From Pseudomonas anuradhapurensis (GTDB lineage Bacteria; Pseudomonadota; Gammaproteobacteria; Pseudomonadales; Pseudomonadaceae), in NCBI RefSeq assembly GCF_014269225.2, contig NZ_CP077097.1:4413001-4477000 (forward strand): a stretch of 64,000 nt of DNA, read 5' to 3'. This document shows positions 10,174 to 19,370 of the stretch, piece after piece. How positions within the stretch are numbered: the stretch's first letter is position 1; the number at the start of each line of letters is the position of its first letter. The translations under genes were made by a program, and so were the position numbers. The notes below the pieces were generated by a model that was given only the letters and a program-made list of their open reading frames with translations, was not told where the DNA came from and did no database searches.

Positions 10174-11631
10174 GTGCTCAAGGCACTCAAGAAAATATTC
10201 GGCAAGGGAGACGCCGCGCCACAGGCCGTCGCTCCTGCTGCCAGCGTGACGGCGCCTGCGCCCGCCACCGACGCCCGGCCAGCGGCAAAACCGACCGCCC
10301 CGCGCGCCACCCCTGCACCCAAGGCTGAACAACCTGCTGTGGTTGCACCGGCCGCCGACAAGCCGGCCAAGGACAAACCGCGCCGTGAGCGCAAGCCCAA
10401 GCCGCAGGCCAGCCTGTGGAAACCGGAAGACTTCGTGGTCGAACCACAGGAAGGCAAGACCCGCTTCCACGACTTCAAGCTGTCCAACGAGCTGATGCAC
10501 GCCATCCATGACCTGGGCTTCCCCTACTGCACGCCGATCCAGGCGCAGGTGCTGGGTTACACCCTGCGTGGCCAGGACGCCATCGGCCGGGCCCAGACCG
10601 GTACCGGCAAGACTGCAGCGTTCCTGATCTCGATCATTTCCCAGTTGCAGCAGACACCGCCGCCCAAGGAACGCTACATGGGCGAGCCGCGCGCGCTGAT
10701 CATCGCCCCTACCCGCGAACTGGTGGTGCAGATCGCCAAGGACGCCATCGCCCTGACCAAGTACACCGGCCTCAACGTCATGAGCTTCGTCGGCGGCATG
10801 GACTTCGACAAACAGCTCAAGGCCCTGGAAGCGCGCCATTGCGACATCCTGGTCGCCACCCCCGGCCGTCTGCTGGACTTCAACCAGCGTGGCGAGGTGC
10901 ACCTGGACATGGTCGAGGTGATGGTCCTGGACGAAGCCGACCGCATGCTCGACATGGGCTTCATCCCCCAGGTCCGGCAGATCATTCGCCAGACCCCACC
11001 GAAAAGCGAGCGCCAGACCTTGCTGTTCTCCGCCACCTTCACCGACGACGTGATGAACCTGGCCAAGCAGTGGACCACCAACCCGGCCATCGTCGAGATC
11101 GAGCCGGAGAACGTGGCCAGCGAAACGGTGGAACAGCACGTGTATGCCGTTGCCGGCAGCGACAAATATAAACTGCTGTACAACCTGGTGACCCAGAACA
11201 AGTGGGAACGGGTGATGGTATTCGCCAACCGCAAGGACGAAGTGCGGCGCATCGAGGAAAAACTGGTGCGCGACGGCATCAATGCCGCCCAGTTGTCGGG
11301 CGACGTGCCACAGCACAAGCGTATCCGCACCCTGGAGAGCTTCCGCGAAGGGCACATCACCGTGCTGGTGGCTACCGACGTGGCCGGGCGCGGCATCCAC
11401 ATCGACGGCATCAGCCACGTGATCAACTTCACCTTGCCGGAAGACCCGGACGACTACGTGCACCGCATAGGCCGTACCGGGCGTGCCGGTACCAGCGGGG
11501 TGTCGATCAGCTTTGCCGGTGAGGATGATTCCTACCAGTTGCCGGCGATCGAAGAGCTGCTGGGGCGCAAGATCAAGTGCGAAATGCCAGCGGATGAGCT
11601 GTTGAAACCGGTGCCGCGCAAGCACCACTGA
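10174..11631 (+). CDS. rhlB: ATP-dependent RNA helicase RhlB
   Basis: 485 aa DEAD-box helicase. Motifs in order: Q motif region [10 protein letters not shown], motif I AQTGTGKT, Ia PTREL, Ib [25 protein letters not shown], and [12 protein letters not shown]. The first ~100 residues are low-complexity Ala/Pro/Lys, as in pseudomonad RhlB, and may help bind RNA or the degradosome. It starts with GTG at 10174 ([13 protein letters not shown]), the family start. It is a single gene followed by a REP pair. Confidence 0.95.
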   Translation: MLKALKKIFGKGDAAPQAVAPAASVTAPAPATDARPAAKPTAPRATPAPKAEQPAVVAPAADKPAKDKPRRERKPKPQASLWKPEDFVVEPQEGKTRFHDFKLSNELMHAIHDLGFPYCTPIQAQVLGYTLRGQDAIGRAQTGTGKTAAFLISIISQLQQTPPPKERYMGEPRALIIAPTRELVVQIAKDAIALTKYTGLNVMSFVGGMDFDKQLKALEARHCDILVATPGRLLDFNQRGEVHLDMVEVMVLDEADRMLDMGFIPQVRQIIRQTPPKSERQTLLFSATFTDDVMNLAKQWTTNPAIVEIEPENVASETVEQHVYAVAGSDKYKLLYNLVTQNKWERVMVFANRKDEVRRIEEKLVRDGINAAQLSGDVPQHKRIRTLESFREGHITVLVATDVAGRGIHIDGISHVINFTLPEDPDDYVHRIGRTGRAGTSGVSISFAGEDDSYQLPAIEELLGRKIKCEMPADELLKPVPRKHH

Positions 11632-11655
11632 CGATCCGAATGCTGGCACCGTCCC

Positions 11656-11772
11656 TGTAGGAGCGGCCTTGCGTCGCGAAAGGGCTGCGAAGCAGCCCCG
11701 GCAATCCATGCATCAAGGTTGAAATCCAGGGGCTGCTTCGCAGCCCTTTCGCGACGCAAGGCCGCTCCTACA
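11656..11772. repeat. Inverted pair of REP elements (TGTAGGAGCGGCC type)
   Basis: Long inverted repeat with arms TGTAGGAGCGGCCTTGCGTC and GACGCAAGGCCGCTCCTACA, and inner arms GGGCTGC.AAGCAGCCCC. It lies between the convergent rhlB and moaE genes. Confidence 0.85.
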
Positions 11773-11792
11773 AGGAATCGGCGCAGCCTTGG

Positions 11793-12239
11793 CTACCAGC
11801 GCCCGGCAGCATCCTGGTCACTCTGCTTCCCTTCGACCCAGCGCGGCCCTTGCTGGGTATTTTCCTTCTTCCAGAACGGCGCCCGGGTCTTCAGGTAGTC
11901 CATGATGAAGGTGCAGGCATCGAACGCCGCCTGCCGGTGGGCACTGGCCACGCCAACGAAGACGATCGGTTCACCCGGCTCCAGCGCACCGATGCGGTGC
12001 AGCACCTCGACCTTGAGCAACGGCCAGCGCTGCTCAGCCTCGACCACGATCTTGGCCAGGGCCTTCTCGGTCATGCCCGGATAGTGCTCGAGGAACATCC
12101 CCGCCACTTCCCGTCCATCGTTGAAGTCCCGGACATAGCCGACAAAGGCGACCACCGCGCCCACGCCGACATTGGCCGCATGCATGGCATTGGTCTCGGC
12201 ACCCGGGTCGAACGCACCTGCCTGAACTCGCACTGCCAT
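11793..12239 (-). CDS. moaE: Molybdopterin synthase catalytic subunit MoaE
   Basis: 148 aa large subunit of molybdopterin synthase, which inserts two sulfurs from thiocarboxylated MoaD into precursor Z (cPMP). Family motifs seen are GAVVAFVGYVRDFNDG near the start, the HRIGALEPGEP segment with VGVASAHRQAAF, and the lysine-rich active-site stretch FWKKENT near residue 127. It follows moaD by two bases in the operon moaC-moaD-moaE. Confidence 0.96.
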   Translation of the reverse strand: MAVRVQAGAFDPGAETNAMHAANVGVGAVVAFVGYVRDFNDGREVAGMFLEHYPGMTEKALAKIVVEAEQRWPLLKVEVLHRIGALEPGEPIVFVGVASAHRQAAFDACTFIMDYLKTRAPFWKKENTQQGPRWVEGKQSDQDAAGRW

Positions 12240-12241
12240 GT

Positions 12242-12487
12242 TCAGCCTCCGGTCACCGGTGGGAAGAACGCCACTTCATCGCCCTCTTCCAGCGCTTCAT
12301 CGAGCTTGCACAGCTCTTCGTTGCGCGCACACATCAAGTTCTGCTCGGCCAGCACCTGGTACGGCCCGCCCTTGGCGACCAAGGCCTGGCGCACATCGTC
12401 CAGCACCTTGAAAGCACCCTCCACCCGCTCGGCATCGACACCCAGCAGTTCGCGGTAACGGGCGAAATACATCACCTTGACCTTCAT
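12242..12487 (-). CDS. moaD: Molybdopterin synthase sulfur-carrier subunit MoaD
   Basis: 81 aa ubiquitin-like protein ending in the essential Gly-Gly (FFPPVTGG), which is thiocarboxylated to deliver sulfur to MoaE. It begins [16 protein letters not shown]. Its ATG overlaps the moaC stop (TGATG), so translation is probably coupled. A much longer in-frame reading upstream is only an open frame inside moaC. Confidence 0.95.
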   Translation of the reverse strand: MKVKVMYFARYRELLGVDAERVEGAFKVLDDVRQALVAKGGPYQVLAEQNLMCARNEELCKLDEALEEGDEVAFFPPVTGG

Positions 12488-12957
12488 CACGCATCCACCT
12501 TGTAGTGGCCGCTCTTGCCGCCAAGTTTTTCCAACAGGCGCACCTGCTCGATGACCATGCCCTTGTCCACGGCCTTGCACATGTCGTAGATCGTCAGCGC
12601 GGCTACGCTGGCTGCGGTCAGCGCCTCCATCTCCACACCAGTCTGGCCAGCCAGCTTGCAGCGGGCAACGATGCGCACGGCATCCTCGCCCTCGGCACCG
12701 AGCTCGACCTTGACACTGGTCAGCATCAGCGGGTGGCACAGCGGGATCAGGTCGCTGGTCTTTTTCGCCGCCTGGATCCCGGCGATGCGCGCCACGGCGA
12801 ACACGTCGCCCTTGGGGTGGTCGCCGTCGACGATCATCTGCAAGGTCTGCGGCAACATGCGCACCCGCGCCTCGGCGGTGGCCTCGCGCTCGGTCACGGC
12901 CTTTTCAGTGACGTCGACCATGTTGGCCCGCCCCTGGGAATCAAGATGTGTCAGCAC
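12487..12957 (-). CDS. moaC: Cyclic pyranopterin monophosphate synthase MoaC
   Basis: 156 aa enzyme that makes cPMP in molybdenum-cofactor synthesis after MoaA. Conserved segments are [29 protein letters not shown] (positions about 45-75) and [22 protein letters not shown], with the active-site Asp and Lys near DKGMVI. GTG at 12957 follows AGGAG and gives the family N-terminus [20 protein letters not shown], so it is preferred over a longer frame. First gene of moaCDE. Confidence 0.95.
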   Translation of the reverse strand: MLTHLDSQGRANMVDVTEKAVTEREATAEARVRMLPQTLQMIVDGDHPKGDVFAVARIAGIQAAKKTSDLIPLCHPLMLTSVKVELGAEGEDAVRIVARCKLAGQTGVEMEALTAASVAALTIYDMCKAVDKGMVIEQVRLLEKLGGKSGHYKVDA

Positions 12958-13017
12958 TGCTCTGCTCCTGTGAAGGGAACTGGCAGTGTAAACCTGTGGG
13001 TCAGGTTTGAGCAGGGG

Positions 13018-13039
13018 GCCGGGCAGTGAACTGCCCGGC
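13018..13039. terminator. Perfect palindrome downstream of the PhoH-family gene
   Basis: 22-base palindrome GCCGGGCAGT-GA-ACTGCCCGGC in the gap between the PhoH-family stop and the moaC start. It has no T-run on the minus strand, so it may be a weak or Rho-assisted terminator or an mRNA-end structure. Confidence 0.5.
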
Positions 13040-13048
13040 TGCAGGGTT

Positions 13049-14443
13049 TTACAAGTGCGATTCGGCGTACTCGGCCAGCACCGAGCGGGGCACGCCCTGC
13101 AGGGTGATGTGCACGCCATGGGGGAAGTCCTTGAAGCGCTCGGTCAGGTAGGTCAGGCCCGAGCTGGTCGCGGACAGGTAGGGGGTGTCGATCTGCGCCA
13201 GGTTGCCCAGGCAGACCACCTTGGACCCGGAGCCGGCACGGGTGATGATGGTTTTCATCTGGTGCGGCGTCAGGTTCTGGCACTCGTCGATCAGGATCAG
13301 GCTTTGCTGGAAGCTGCGACCACGGATGTAGTTCAGCGACTTGAACTGCAACGGCACACGTTCAAGGATGTACTCGACGCTGCCATGGGTGCTTTCGTCA
13401 TCCATGTGCAAGGCTTCGAGGTTATCGGTGATGGCGCCCAGCCAGGGCTCCATCTTCTCCGCCTCGGTGCCTGGCAGGAAGCCGATCTCCTGGTCCAGCC
13501 CCTGCACGCTGCGGGTGGCGATGATGCGCCGGTAGCGCTTGCTGACCATGGTCTGCTCGATGGCCGCGGCCAGGGCCAGGATGGTCTTGCCGGAACCGGC
13601 GGCGCCGGTCAGGTTGACCAGGTGGATATCCGGGTCGAGCAGCGCGAACAGCGCCAGGCTCTGGTGGATATCGCGAGGCTTGAGGCCCCAGGCCTCCTGG
13701 TGCAGCAGCGGCTCCTGGTGCAGGTCGAGCAACAGCAGCTCATCGTTGCGGATGCCCTTGATCCAGCCGACGAAGCCCTGTTCATCGATGATGAACTCAT
13801 TGACATGCACCGCCGGCAGGTTGTCGATCAGTTGCACCCGGTGCCAGGTGCGGCCACGCTCCTGGCGGGTATCGACCTTGCTTACCCGGTCCCAGAACGA
13901 ACCGCTGACCGAATGGTAGCCCTTGGACAGCAAGGACACGTCATCGACCAACTGGTCGGTGCTGTAGTCCTCGGCGGCGATGCCGCAGGCCCGCGCCTTC
14001 AGGCGCATGTTGATGTCCTTGGTAACCAGCACCACGTCCAGGTCGGTGCGCCGGGCCCTCACTTCGAGCAGCTGGTTGATGATGATGTTGTCGTTGAGGT
14101 TTTCCGGCAGCAGCTTGTTGGGCTCGTTGCGCGGGGTCATCAGGATCGACAGGAAGCCCTTGGGCCCGCTCTTGCCACGCTGGATCGGCACGCCCTGCTC
14201 GACATCGTTGGGCGAGGCGTCACCGAGGGTCTGGTCGATCAGGCGAATGGCCTGGCGGCATTCGGCTGCGATGCTCTGCTTGCCGGTCTTGAGCTTGTCG
14301 AGTTCCTCCAGCACCGTCATCGGGATGGCGACATGGTGCTCCTCGAAGTTGAGTAACGCGTTGGGGTCGTGAATCAGGACGTTGGTATCGAGCACATACA
14401 GGATTGGCTTGCTGGAGGAAGGGTTGCGTCCTTGGTCATCCAT
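13049..14443 (-). CDS. PIN-domain / PhoH-family ATPase
   Basis: 464 aa, PhoH2-type architecture. The N-terminal PIN domain (about residues 12-150) starts at [18 protein letters not shown] with the metal-binding Asp. The C-terminal PhoH ATPase has Walker A GAAGSGKT and a Walker B region [19 protein letters not shown] followed by CLGNLAQID. Proteins with this layout are predicted RNA helicase-nucleases. It stands alone between moaC and the NodB-like gene; the 270 bases upstream hold no other gene. Confidence 0.93.
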   Translation of the reverse strand: MDDQGRNPSSSKPILYVLDTNVLIHDPNALLNFEEHHVAIPMTVLEELDKLKTGKQSIAAECRQAIRLIDQTLGDASPNDVEQGVPIQRGKSGPKGFLSILMTPRNEPNKLLPENLNDNIIINQLLEVRARRTDLDVVLVTKDINMRLKARACGIAAEDYSTDQLVDDVSLLSKGYHSVSGSFWDRVSKVDTRQERGRTWHRVQLIDNLPAVHVNEFIIDEQGFVGWIKGIRNDELLLLDLHQEPLLHQEAWGLKPRDIHQSLALFALLDPDIHLVNLTGAAGSGKTILALAAAIEQTMVSKRYRRIIATRSVQGLDQEIGFLPGTEAEKMEPWLGAITDNLEALHMDDESTHGSVEYILERVPLQFKSLNYIRGRSFQQSLILIDECQNLTPHQMKTIITRAGSGSKVVCLGNLAQIDTPYLSATSSGLTYLTERFKDFPHGVHITLQGVPRSVLAEYAESHL

Positions 14444-14715
14444 ACTCGGTCACCTTATGTCGAAGCCACACGGCGTGGTCTGTTACGCCGCAGAGTGACT
14501 GCCGTTCTCCCCGTATCCGCGTTGTTACGGGCGGGAAGCGAACCTGGCTAGGTGGGCCTGGATGACGCCACCTGTGCTGCAGGAATCGGCTGTCTGGTTT
14601 CTTCATACCGCAAAAGCCATGACCGGAAAAAGCATTTTTACGCGTTTTTGAAGTTTATTTTGCCGAATGACGAAGGGGCCTTGGCGGCAGCGCCAGAGGG
14701 GACTACAGTCAGAAG

Positions 14716-15852
14716 TCACACCCCTGGTTCGCGGTACCCATACTCGCGGCAGCCTTCCCAGCCGATACCGCTCTGCGCGGTGTTGCGCAGCAACCAGTCC
14801 AGTGCCGGCTGCGCCTTGGGCAAGCTGTCATGAAACTGGATTACCCCCTTGCGCCACAGCAGCATCAAGGTCAGCACCCGCTGCGCCGAGGCTTGCGCCG
14901 TCAGTGCACCATCATCCTGAGCATCGATATCCCACAACGATACCCGCAGTTGCTGGCTGGCCATGAACGTCTCGCCGTCGGCGCGGCGTTGCCCATAAGG
15001 TGGCCGGAACAACGGCACATACTGTTGCGGCAGGTCGGCCTGCACCCGCGCCTGGCTGCGCCGCAGCGAGTCCTGCCAGCCCGTCCACTGTGCATGGGAG
15101 CGATATTCCCAGCCCTGGATGCCCACGCACTGGCCGCCATAGAGCTGGCGCAAGGCGCTTGCCGCGCCGGCGTCGCGGCGTTGCTGCAGGCGGTTGCCGA
15201 GCACGAAGAACGTACCGGCAAGCTTCTGCCGACGCAGGTAATCGGTGAGCTGGTCGGTCGTGCCACCCTGCGGCCCGGGCCCACCGACGAAGGTCAGCAG
15301 GAACATGCGGTCATTCAGTTCATCACCATTGCGCTCGCGCGCCGACAGCCGCTCCACCTCGCTACTGGTTTGCGGCAGCAATGCGGCCTTGCGCAGTTGC
15401 TCGTCGAGGTAGTGCACATGGAACTGGTGGCTGGGTTCGATCCAGCCCGTGTAGAACGTGCCGACATCGGCAGCGAAGGTTGCCGCCTGGGTACGCAACT
15501 CTGCCATCGAGGTCACCGGATAACAGAACGACGCATCCTGTTCGCAACTGCGCTGTGCCTGTTGATAGCCTTGCCACAACCGCTGCCACATGCGCGCCCG
15601 CAGCAGGCGTACCTTCTGCAGGTTGATCTGGCGCAAGCCCAAGCGGGTTGCCAGCGTCGCCTCGTCCAGCAGCTCGCTTTCGTGCAGCACCTGGGCGAAC
15701 GAGAGAATTTCCGCCCGCGAGGCCACATCGAACAACGCGGGGCTGTCCAGCTGTTCGGGCCACAGGCTGCGGTCCAAGCTTACCTGGGGTGAGGGGGCGG
15801 CTTGCACGGCCAGGCTCAGCAGGCCGGCCAGCAAAGCAGAAGCAATGCGCAC
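14716..15852 (-). CDS. Secreted NodB-fold (polysaccharide deacetylase-like) protein with degenerate metal site
   Basis: 378 aa from GTG at 15852 with a clear signal peptide (RIASALLAGLLSLAVQA). Residues about 20-180 are an uncharacterised region. The C-terminal half resembles NodB deacetylases: TFVGGP (187-192) stands where TFDDGP is expected, WEYRSHA (248-254) where NHTYSHP is expected, and RPPYG (283-287), SLWDID (305-310) and VIQFHD (337-342) are kept. Both aspartates of motif 1 and the first histidine of motif 2 are missing, so ordinary metal-dependent deacetylation is doubtful. The start is not certain; upstream in-frame codons exist but give no signal peptide at the N-terminus. Confidence 0.85.
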   Translation of the reverse strand: MRIASALLAGLLSLAVQAAPSPQVSLDRSLWPEQLDSPALFDVASRAEILSFAQVLHESELLDEATLATRLGLRQINLQKVRLLRARMWQRLWQGYQQAQRSCEQDASFCYPVTSMAELRTQAATFAADVGTFYTGWIEPSHQFHVHYLDEQLRKAALLPQTSSEVERLSARERNGDELNDRMFLLTFVGGPGPQGGTTDQLTDYLRRQKLAGTFFVLGNRLQQRRDAGAASALRQLYGGQCVGIQGWEYRSHAQWTGWQDSLRRSQARVQADLPQQYVPLFRPPYGQRRADGETFMASQQLRVSLWDIDAQDDGALTAQASAQRVLTLMLLWRKGVIQFHDSLPKAQPALDWLLRNTAQSGIGWEGCREYGYREPGV

Positions 15853-15989
15853 GGTTGAAGGCTCCGCAACGGCGAAACGCGCACTATAGCGCCTGTACCG
15901 GCCATGGTCTGTGACTATCGTCGCCATAGTTTGGACTTGTACCGCCCAGCCCGTAGAATCCCCGGCCAACGATGCCAGGAGCCGACCCG

Positions 15990-16769
15990 ATGCTGACGGT
16001 GATTTCCCCCGCCAAGACCCTCGACTACGACACCCCGCCGGTGACCGAGCGTTACACCCTGCCGCAATACCTGGACGACTCCCAGGAACTGATTCGGCAA
16101 CTGCGCGAGCTGTCGCCAGCGCAGATCAGCGAACTGATGCATTTGTCCGACAAGCTCGCTGGCCTGAATGCCGCGCGCTTTGGCAGCTGGACCCCGGACT
16201 TCACCCCGGCCAATGCCAAGCAGGCACTGCTGGCGTTCAAGGGTGACGTGTACACCGGCCTCGATGCCGAGAGCCTGGGCGAGGACGATTTCAGCTACGC
16301 GCAGGAGCACCTGCGCATGCTCTCGGGCCTGTACGGCCTGCTGCGCCCGCTGGACCTGATGCAGCCTTATCGCCTGGAAATGGGCACCAAGCTGGCCAAT
16401 GCCCGCGGCAAGGACCTGTACGCGTTCTGGGGCACGCGCATCAGCGAATGGTTGAACCAGGCCCTGGCCGAGCAGGGCGATGAGGTGCTGCTCAACCTTG
16501 CCAGCAACGAATACTTCAGCGCGGTGAAACGCAGCGCCTTGAAGGCGCGGGTGATCAACGTCGATTTCAAGGACTTGAAGAACGGCCAGTACAAGATCAT
16601 CAGTTTCTACGCCAAGAAGGCACGAGGGATGATGAGTCGCTTCGTGATCCAGCGGCGCATCAACGACCCGGAACAGCTCAAGCAGTTCGATGTGCAGGGC
16701 TACTACTACAGTGCCGAACAGTCGAAACCGGACCACCTGGTGTTCCTGCGCGATCATCCTGCCGAGTGA
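15990..16769 (+). CDS. yaaA: Peroxide stress protein YaaA (DUF328)
   Basis: 259 aa, UPF0246/YaaA family, which in E. coli lowers free intracellular iron and limits oxidative DNA damage. It has the family start [17 protein letters not shown], the middle motif [21 protein letters not shown], and the C-terminal [18 protein letters not shown] at 15990 has AGGAG upstream; a six-residue-longer frame is rejected. The gene is intact, although the DNA immediately after its stop is the broken end of an ABC gene. Confidence 0.95.
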   Translation: MLTVISPAKTLDYDTPPVTERYTLPQYLDDSQELIRQLRELSPAQISELMHLSDKLAGLNAARFGSWTPDFTPANAKQALLAFKGDVYTGLDAESLGEDDFSYAQEHLRMLSGLYGLLRPLDLMQPYRLEMGTKLANARGKDLYAFWGTRISEWLNQALAEQGDEVLLNLASNEYFSAVKRSALKARVINVDFKDLKNGQYKIISFYAKKARGMMSRFVIQRRINDPEQLKQFDVQGYYYSAEQSKPDHLVFLRDHPAE

Positions 16770-16814
16770 TCCGGTAACGGCCGCCTCGAGGTTGAACCCG
16801 CCCCCACCGGTACT

Positions 16815-17169
16815 CCCGCCGTGCCGAGGCCAGGCCAATGCCGCGGTAACTCAGCGGCAACGCGACATTGTCGAGAATGGACAGGCGGGGCAGCAGATTG
16901 AAGCTCTGGAACACGAAACCCAGCAGGCGGTTTCGGGTAATGGCGCGTTGATCGGCAGTGGCATGCGTCATGTCGCAACCGTCCAGTACCAGCCGCCCCC
17001 GGCACGGCTGGTCGAGCAGGCCGATCAGGTTGAGCAAGGTGCTTTTGCCTGAACCGGAGGGGCCGGTGATGGCGCAGGACTGACTTTCAGCAAATGACAT
17101 TGATACATTATCGAGAATCACCTGACCGCCAATCGAGCGTTGCACTGATTCAAGGCGAAGATGGTTCAT
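16815..17169 (-). pseudogene. Truncated MacB-type ABC transporter ATPase
   Basis: The ATG at 17169 begins a good LolD/MacB-type ATPase (MNHLRLESVQRSIGGQVILD) with Walker [10 protein letters not shown] and the Q-loop segment GFVFQSFNLLPRLSILDNV. Homology stops at about residue 118 (near 16815), before the LSGGQ signature, Walker B and H-loop. The frame then runs on as unrelated sequence into yaaA. No permease partner is present. It is therefore the 5' remnant of a transporter gene whose other end was lost in a deletion that joined it to yaaA. Its start overlaps the end of the next pseudogene. Confidence 0.8.
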
Positions 17170-17907
17170 TATCCATCTCCAGATTAGTTGCAATACGCTC
17201 TTGCTCAGGCCACTTGTTGGCAACCATGTCGACCAGTGAACCGTTGAACTCAGGCCAATCGATCTCCGTTGCATTCAACTGCATCATTATCGCGACCTCA
17301 TAGTTGCCAAACTGCGCTTCTTCGATTGCCGGCAGACCGCGATAATAAGACAATATTTCCTGAAGACCTTCCGCCTATTACCATTACTCTGTCGCTCCGC
17401 ATCCATTTTCCTGCAAATATATACGGACCATTCACAATAACGTCTACTCGTTTCCATCGCTGCAGCTTTGCGCTCATTGACCGTGAACGTTCCGCCCTCA
17501 TCCTAAGCGATAAGACTCAGTTGTTCCTGACTTAACATCGCAAACGGATTACTTGATTTTCCATTAACGAAATCAGTAGCTTGCGCGGCCCTGGCAATCC
17601 ATTCAGGGTCGTCTGTATCGGGGATCTCATCATCATGGGCGAGCTTACCGAATTCATAACCCAAGCCAAAAATTCGCTCGCTTAATTTGGCCGCCAAGGC
17701 GGCCAGATCGCTTCTTGACATCTGGCTATCTCGTAATGCTGCACGCTCTGCGGCGGCACTTAGCGCCTTGGCCAGTGAAGAAATATCTGCGCCATTCACC
17801 TCAGCAAGAGTCTCCACATCCGCCATTTGCCCGATAGCCTTCGGGCTCTCCTGCGCCGTCAAAGCGTGCGCACTACGCACCGGCACACCTGTATATTTAA
17901 TTTCCAT
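17150..17907 (-). pseudogene. Degraded conserved hypothetical gene (in-frame TAG plus frameshift)
   Basis: The ATG at 17907 opens 134 codons (MEIKYTGVPVRSAHALTAQE...) ending at a TAG at 17503-17505. The same frame continues after the stop as DEGGTFTVNERKAA, which fits the family pattern SLIAYDEGGTFTVNER as I recall it from related Pseudomonas proteins, so TAG probably replaces a Tyr codon. About 55 codons later the sense moves to another frame, giving EILSYYRGLPAIEEAQFGNY and on to 17150, so at least one frameshift is also present. Function of the family is unknown. Codon use is less GC-rich than in the neighbours. Confidence 0.7.
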
Positions 17908-18000
17908 ATCCCCACCCAGGGTTAAGCAAACTCCACAAATAGACTGACACCGCTTCGCTGCAGACTGGCGACGAAGCGGCTACCCTTTCTGTCGAGATGC

Positions 18001-18441
18001 TTATTTCATAGTGAATTCCACTCGCCATGAGTGATCAGCGGCAGTACCGGTAATATTGGCGGTGCAGGTCGCGCCACCACTTGGAGTGGCGGTCTTCGTC
18101 CATTCGGGTTTCATGATCCCGCCCGGCATGAGGCGCATCTGAAAGGTGGTCCCGAAAGCGCAAGTCTTGAGTCCCATCGTGTAACGCACCATCGCCGCGT
18201 TGACATCGGGACTGACGACACGCTGCACGCCGAAAGCGTCGACAGCGCCAAGGACTATCTGCTGAGCTGGCCGAGGATTAGCAATTTGATAGGTGCTGGT
18301 TTCGTTGGAGGTGACCAGCTTGAGGACCCTGGTACCGGTCCCCTGATTTTTTACGGTTACATCTACCTTTGGCCCCGCCTGCACCATGCCAGCCAGCAAC
18401 AAGGAACCGCTGGCGATCAGGATTTGCGATGTCTTCTTCAT
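18001..18441 (-). CDS. Small secreted protein of unknown function
   Basis: 146 aa with a clear Sec signal peptide (MKKTSQILIASGSLLLAGMVQAG), so a mature periplasmic or extracellular protein of about 124 aa. The mature part is rich in Thr/Val/Gly, suggesting beta-structure, and has two cysteines (in LKTCAFG and ATCTANI) that could pair. I do not recognise the family. ATG at 18441 is preferred over a longer frame because of the signal peptide and the GAGAG-like ribosome site. It is divergent from algD and beside two pseudogenes. Confidence 0.75.
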   Translation of the reverse strand: MKKTSQILIASGSLLLAGMVQAGPKVDVTVKNQGTGTRVLKLVTSNETSTYQIANPRPAQQIVLGAVDAFGVQRVVSPDVNAAMVRYTMGLKTCAFGTTFQMRLMPGGIMKPEWTKTATPSGGATCTANITGTAADHSWRVEFTMK

Positions 18442-18725
18442 TTGGCGTTCTCTCGTCTCTTCCATGTGATGAATGGATGAGACGCCCTCGGTGGCCAGCG
18501 GCCCGAGGCCGCCCAAGACGCTCCTTCGTTCATGAACAGCTCCGCAGAGCGTCCACAGGGAGTAACGGCCAGCGCGGCAAAAGCCTTAGCATTCATGTGG
18601 CCATCATGTGTTTCCGCATCTGTTAACGCGCTGCCTCGGTCCAGAGCCGGCATCACATTGCCAGCATGTCATTTGTTCGACGCCAAAAAACCATCACTCC
18701 TAGCGTTATTGCCAAACGCCATAAG

Positions 18726-18735
18726 ACCGTTCGTA
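18726..18735 (+). promoter_or_regulatory. AlgR-binding-site-like box
   Basis: ACCGTTCGTA matches 9 of 10 bases of the P. aeruginosa AlgR box ACCGTTCGTC. It lies about 200 bases upstream of the predicted algD transcription start, in an AT-rich part of the control region. Confidence 0.6.
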
Positions 18736-18903
18736 CCTTTTTTGACGAATTTTGAAAAAATTTTTTGGATGCTGGCAAAAAAATATCTCGCAACAGTTTC
18801 GCCCTTTATATATCGGGGCGAAACACCTGCGTGCTATCAGATTGAAATCTGTCCGCCACTGAAAAAATATTTAGAAATCTTTCATCCGGGCCGAACCGAC
18901 CCG

Positions 18904-18931
18904 GAACTTCTGCTACGCCGAATCGCTCATA
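18904..18931 (+). promoter_or_regulatory. AlgU (sigma-22) promoter of the alginate operon
   Basis: GAACTT (18904-18909), a 17-base spacer and TCATA (18927-18931) match the AlgU/RpoE pattern GAACTT-N16/17-TCNNA. The flanking CCGGAACTTC also resembles the P. aeruginosa algD promoter. Transcription should start near 18938, giving a leader of about 430 bases. Confidence 0.85.
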
Positions 18932-19370
18932 GTGCCGTAACGATTTTCCTGCCCCCGGGCTGTACGAGATGACTTACAGATGACAACGGCAGGTATCCAC
19001 TACCCGCCCTAATAACTTCGACAGGTATAACGGGCACACCCCGAGCCCCTGTCCATGCAGGAGAGACGCGTCCCTTACAATTCGTCCTAGTGGTTGATTT
19101 CAAAGGGTTTTTCCAGTTGAAAGAACAAGCACAGCAACGCGCCAAGTAGCGCTTTGCAATAAAGACGGCTGCATTCCAGGGCACGTTTTTTAATTGATGG
19201 CCTTTTACTGCCAAGTTTGAGTGCATAACTTTTGCGCTCCGGATTTATTTTGCCTGCGCTCGGCGAAGTGTGCATTCGCCATGGATCCGTGCGCCCGAAA
19301 ACTGTTGTTAATCCACCCAGTCCGGCTCTCTGCGGAGGCGCCGACGTGATAAACACATGAGGTGATAGCG

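Larger units (their letters stand above)
18442..19370. other. Long algD upstream control region, no gene
   Basis: About 930 bases without a credible gene, clearly richer in A/T than the surroundings, with A- and T-tracts at 18749-18785 that suggest bent DNA. It holds the AlgR-box-like site and the AlgU-type promoter, and then a leader of about 430 bases before algD. A GACAGG/CCTGTC inverted repeat (19020-19053) and a GCAGGAGAG segment follow in the leader. A long 5' leader and far-upstream activator sites are known for algD in P. aeruginosa. Short open frames here lack ribosome sites and are ignored. Confidence 0.75.

Noticed and set aside
17298..17501. 67-codon frame between the two parts of the degraded hypothetical gene
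   Set aside because: It is another frame of the same pseudogene and does not fit the family sequence.
18532..18972. 146-codon plus-strand frame in the algD upstream region
   Set aside because: No ribosome site, no motif, crosses the AlgR box and AlgU promoter, and its end lies just past the promoter.
19087..19356. 89-codon minus-strand frame in the algD leader
   Set aside because: No ribosome site or recognisable protein features; overlaps the leader RNA.
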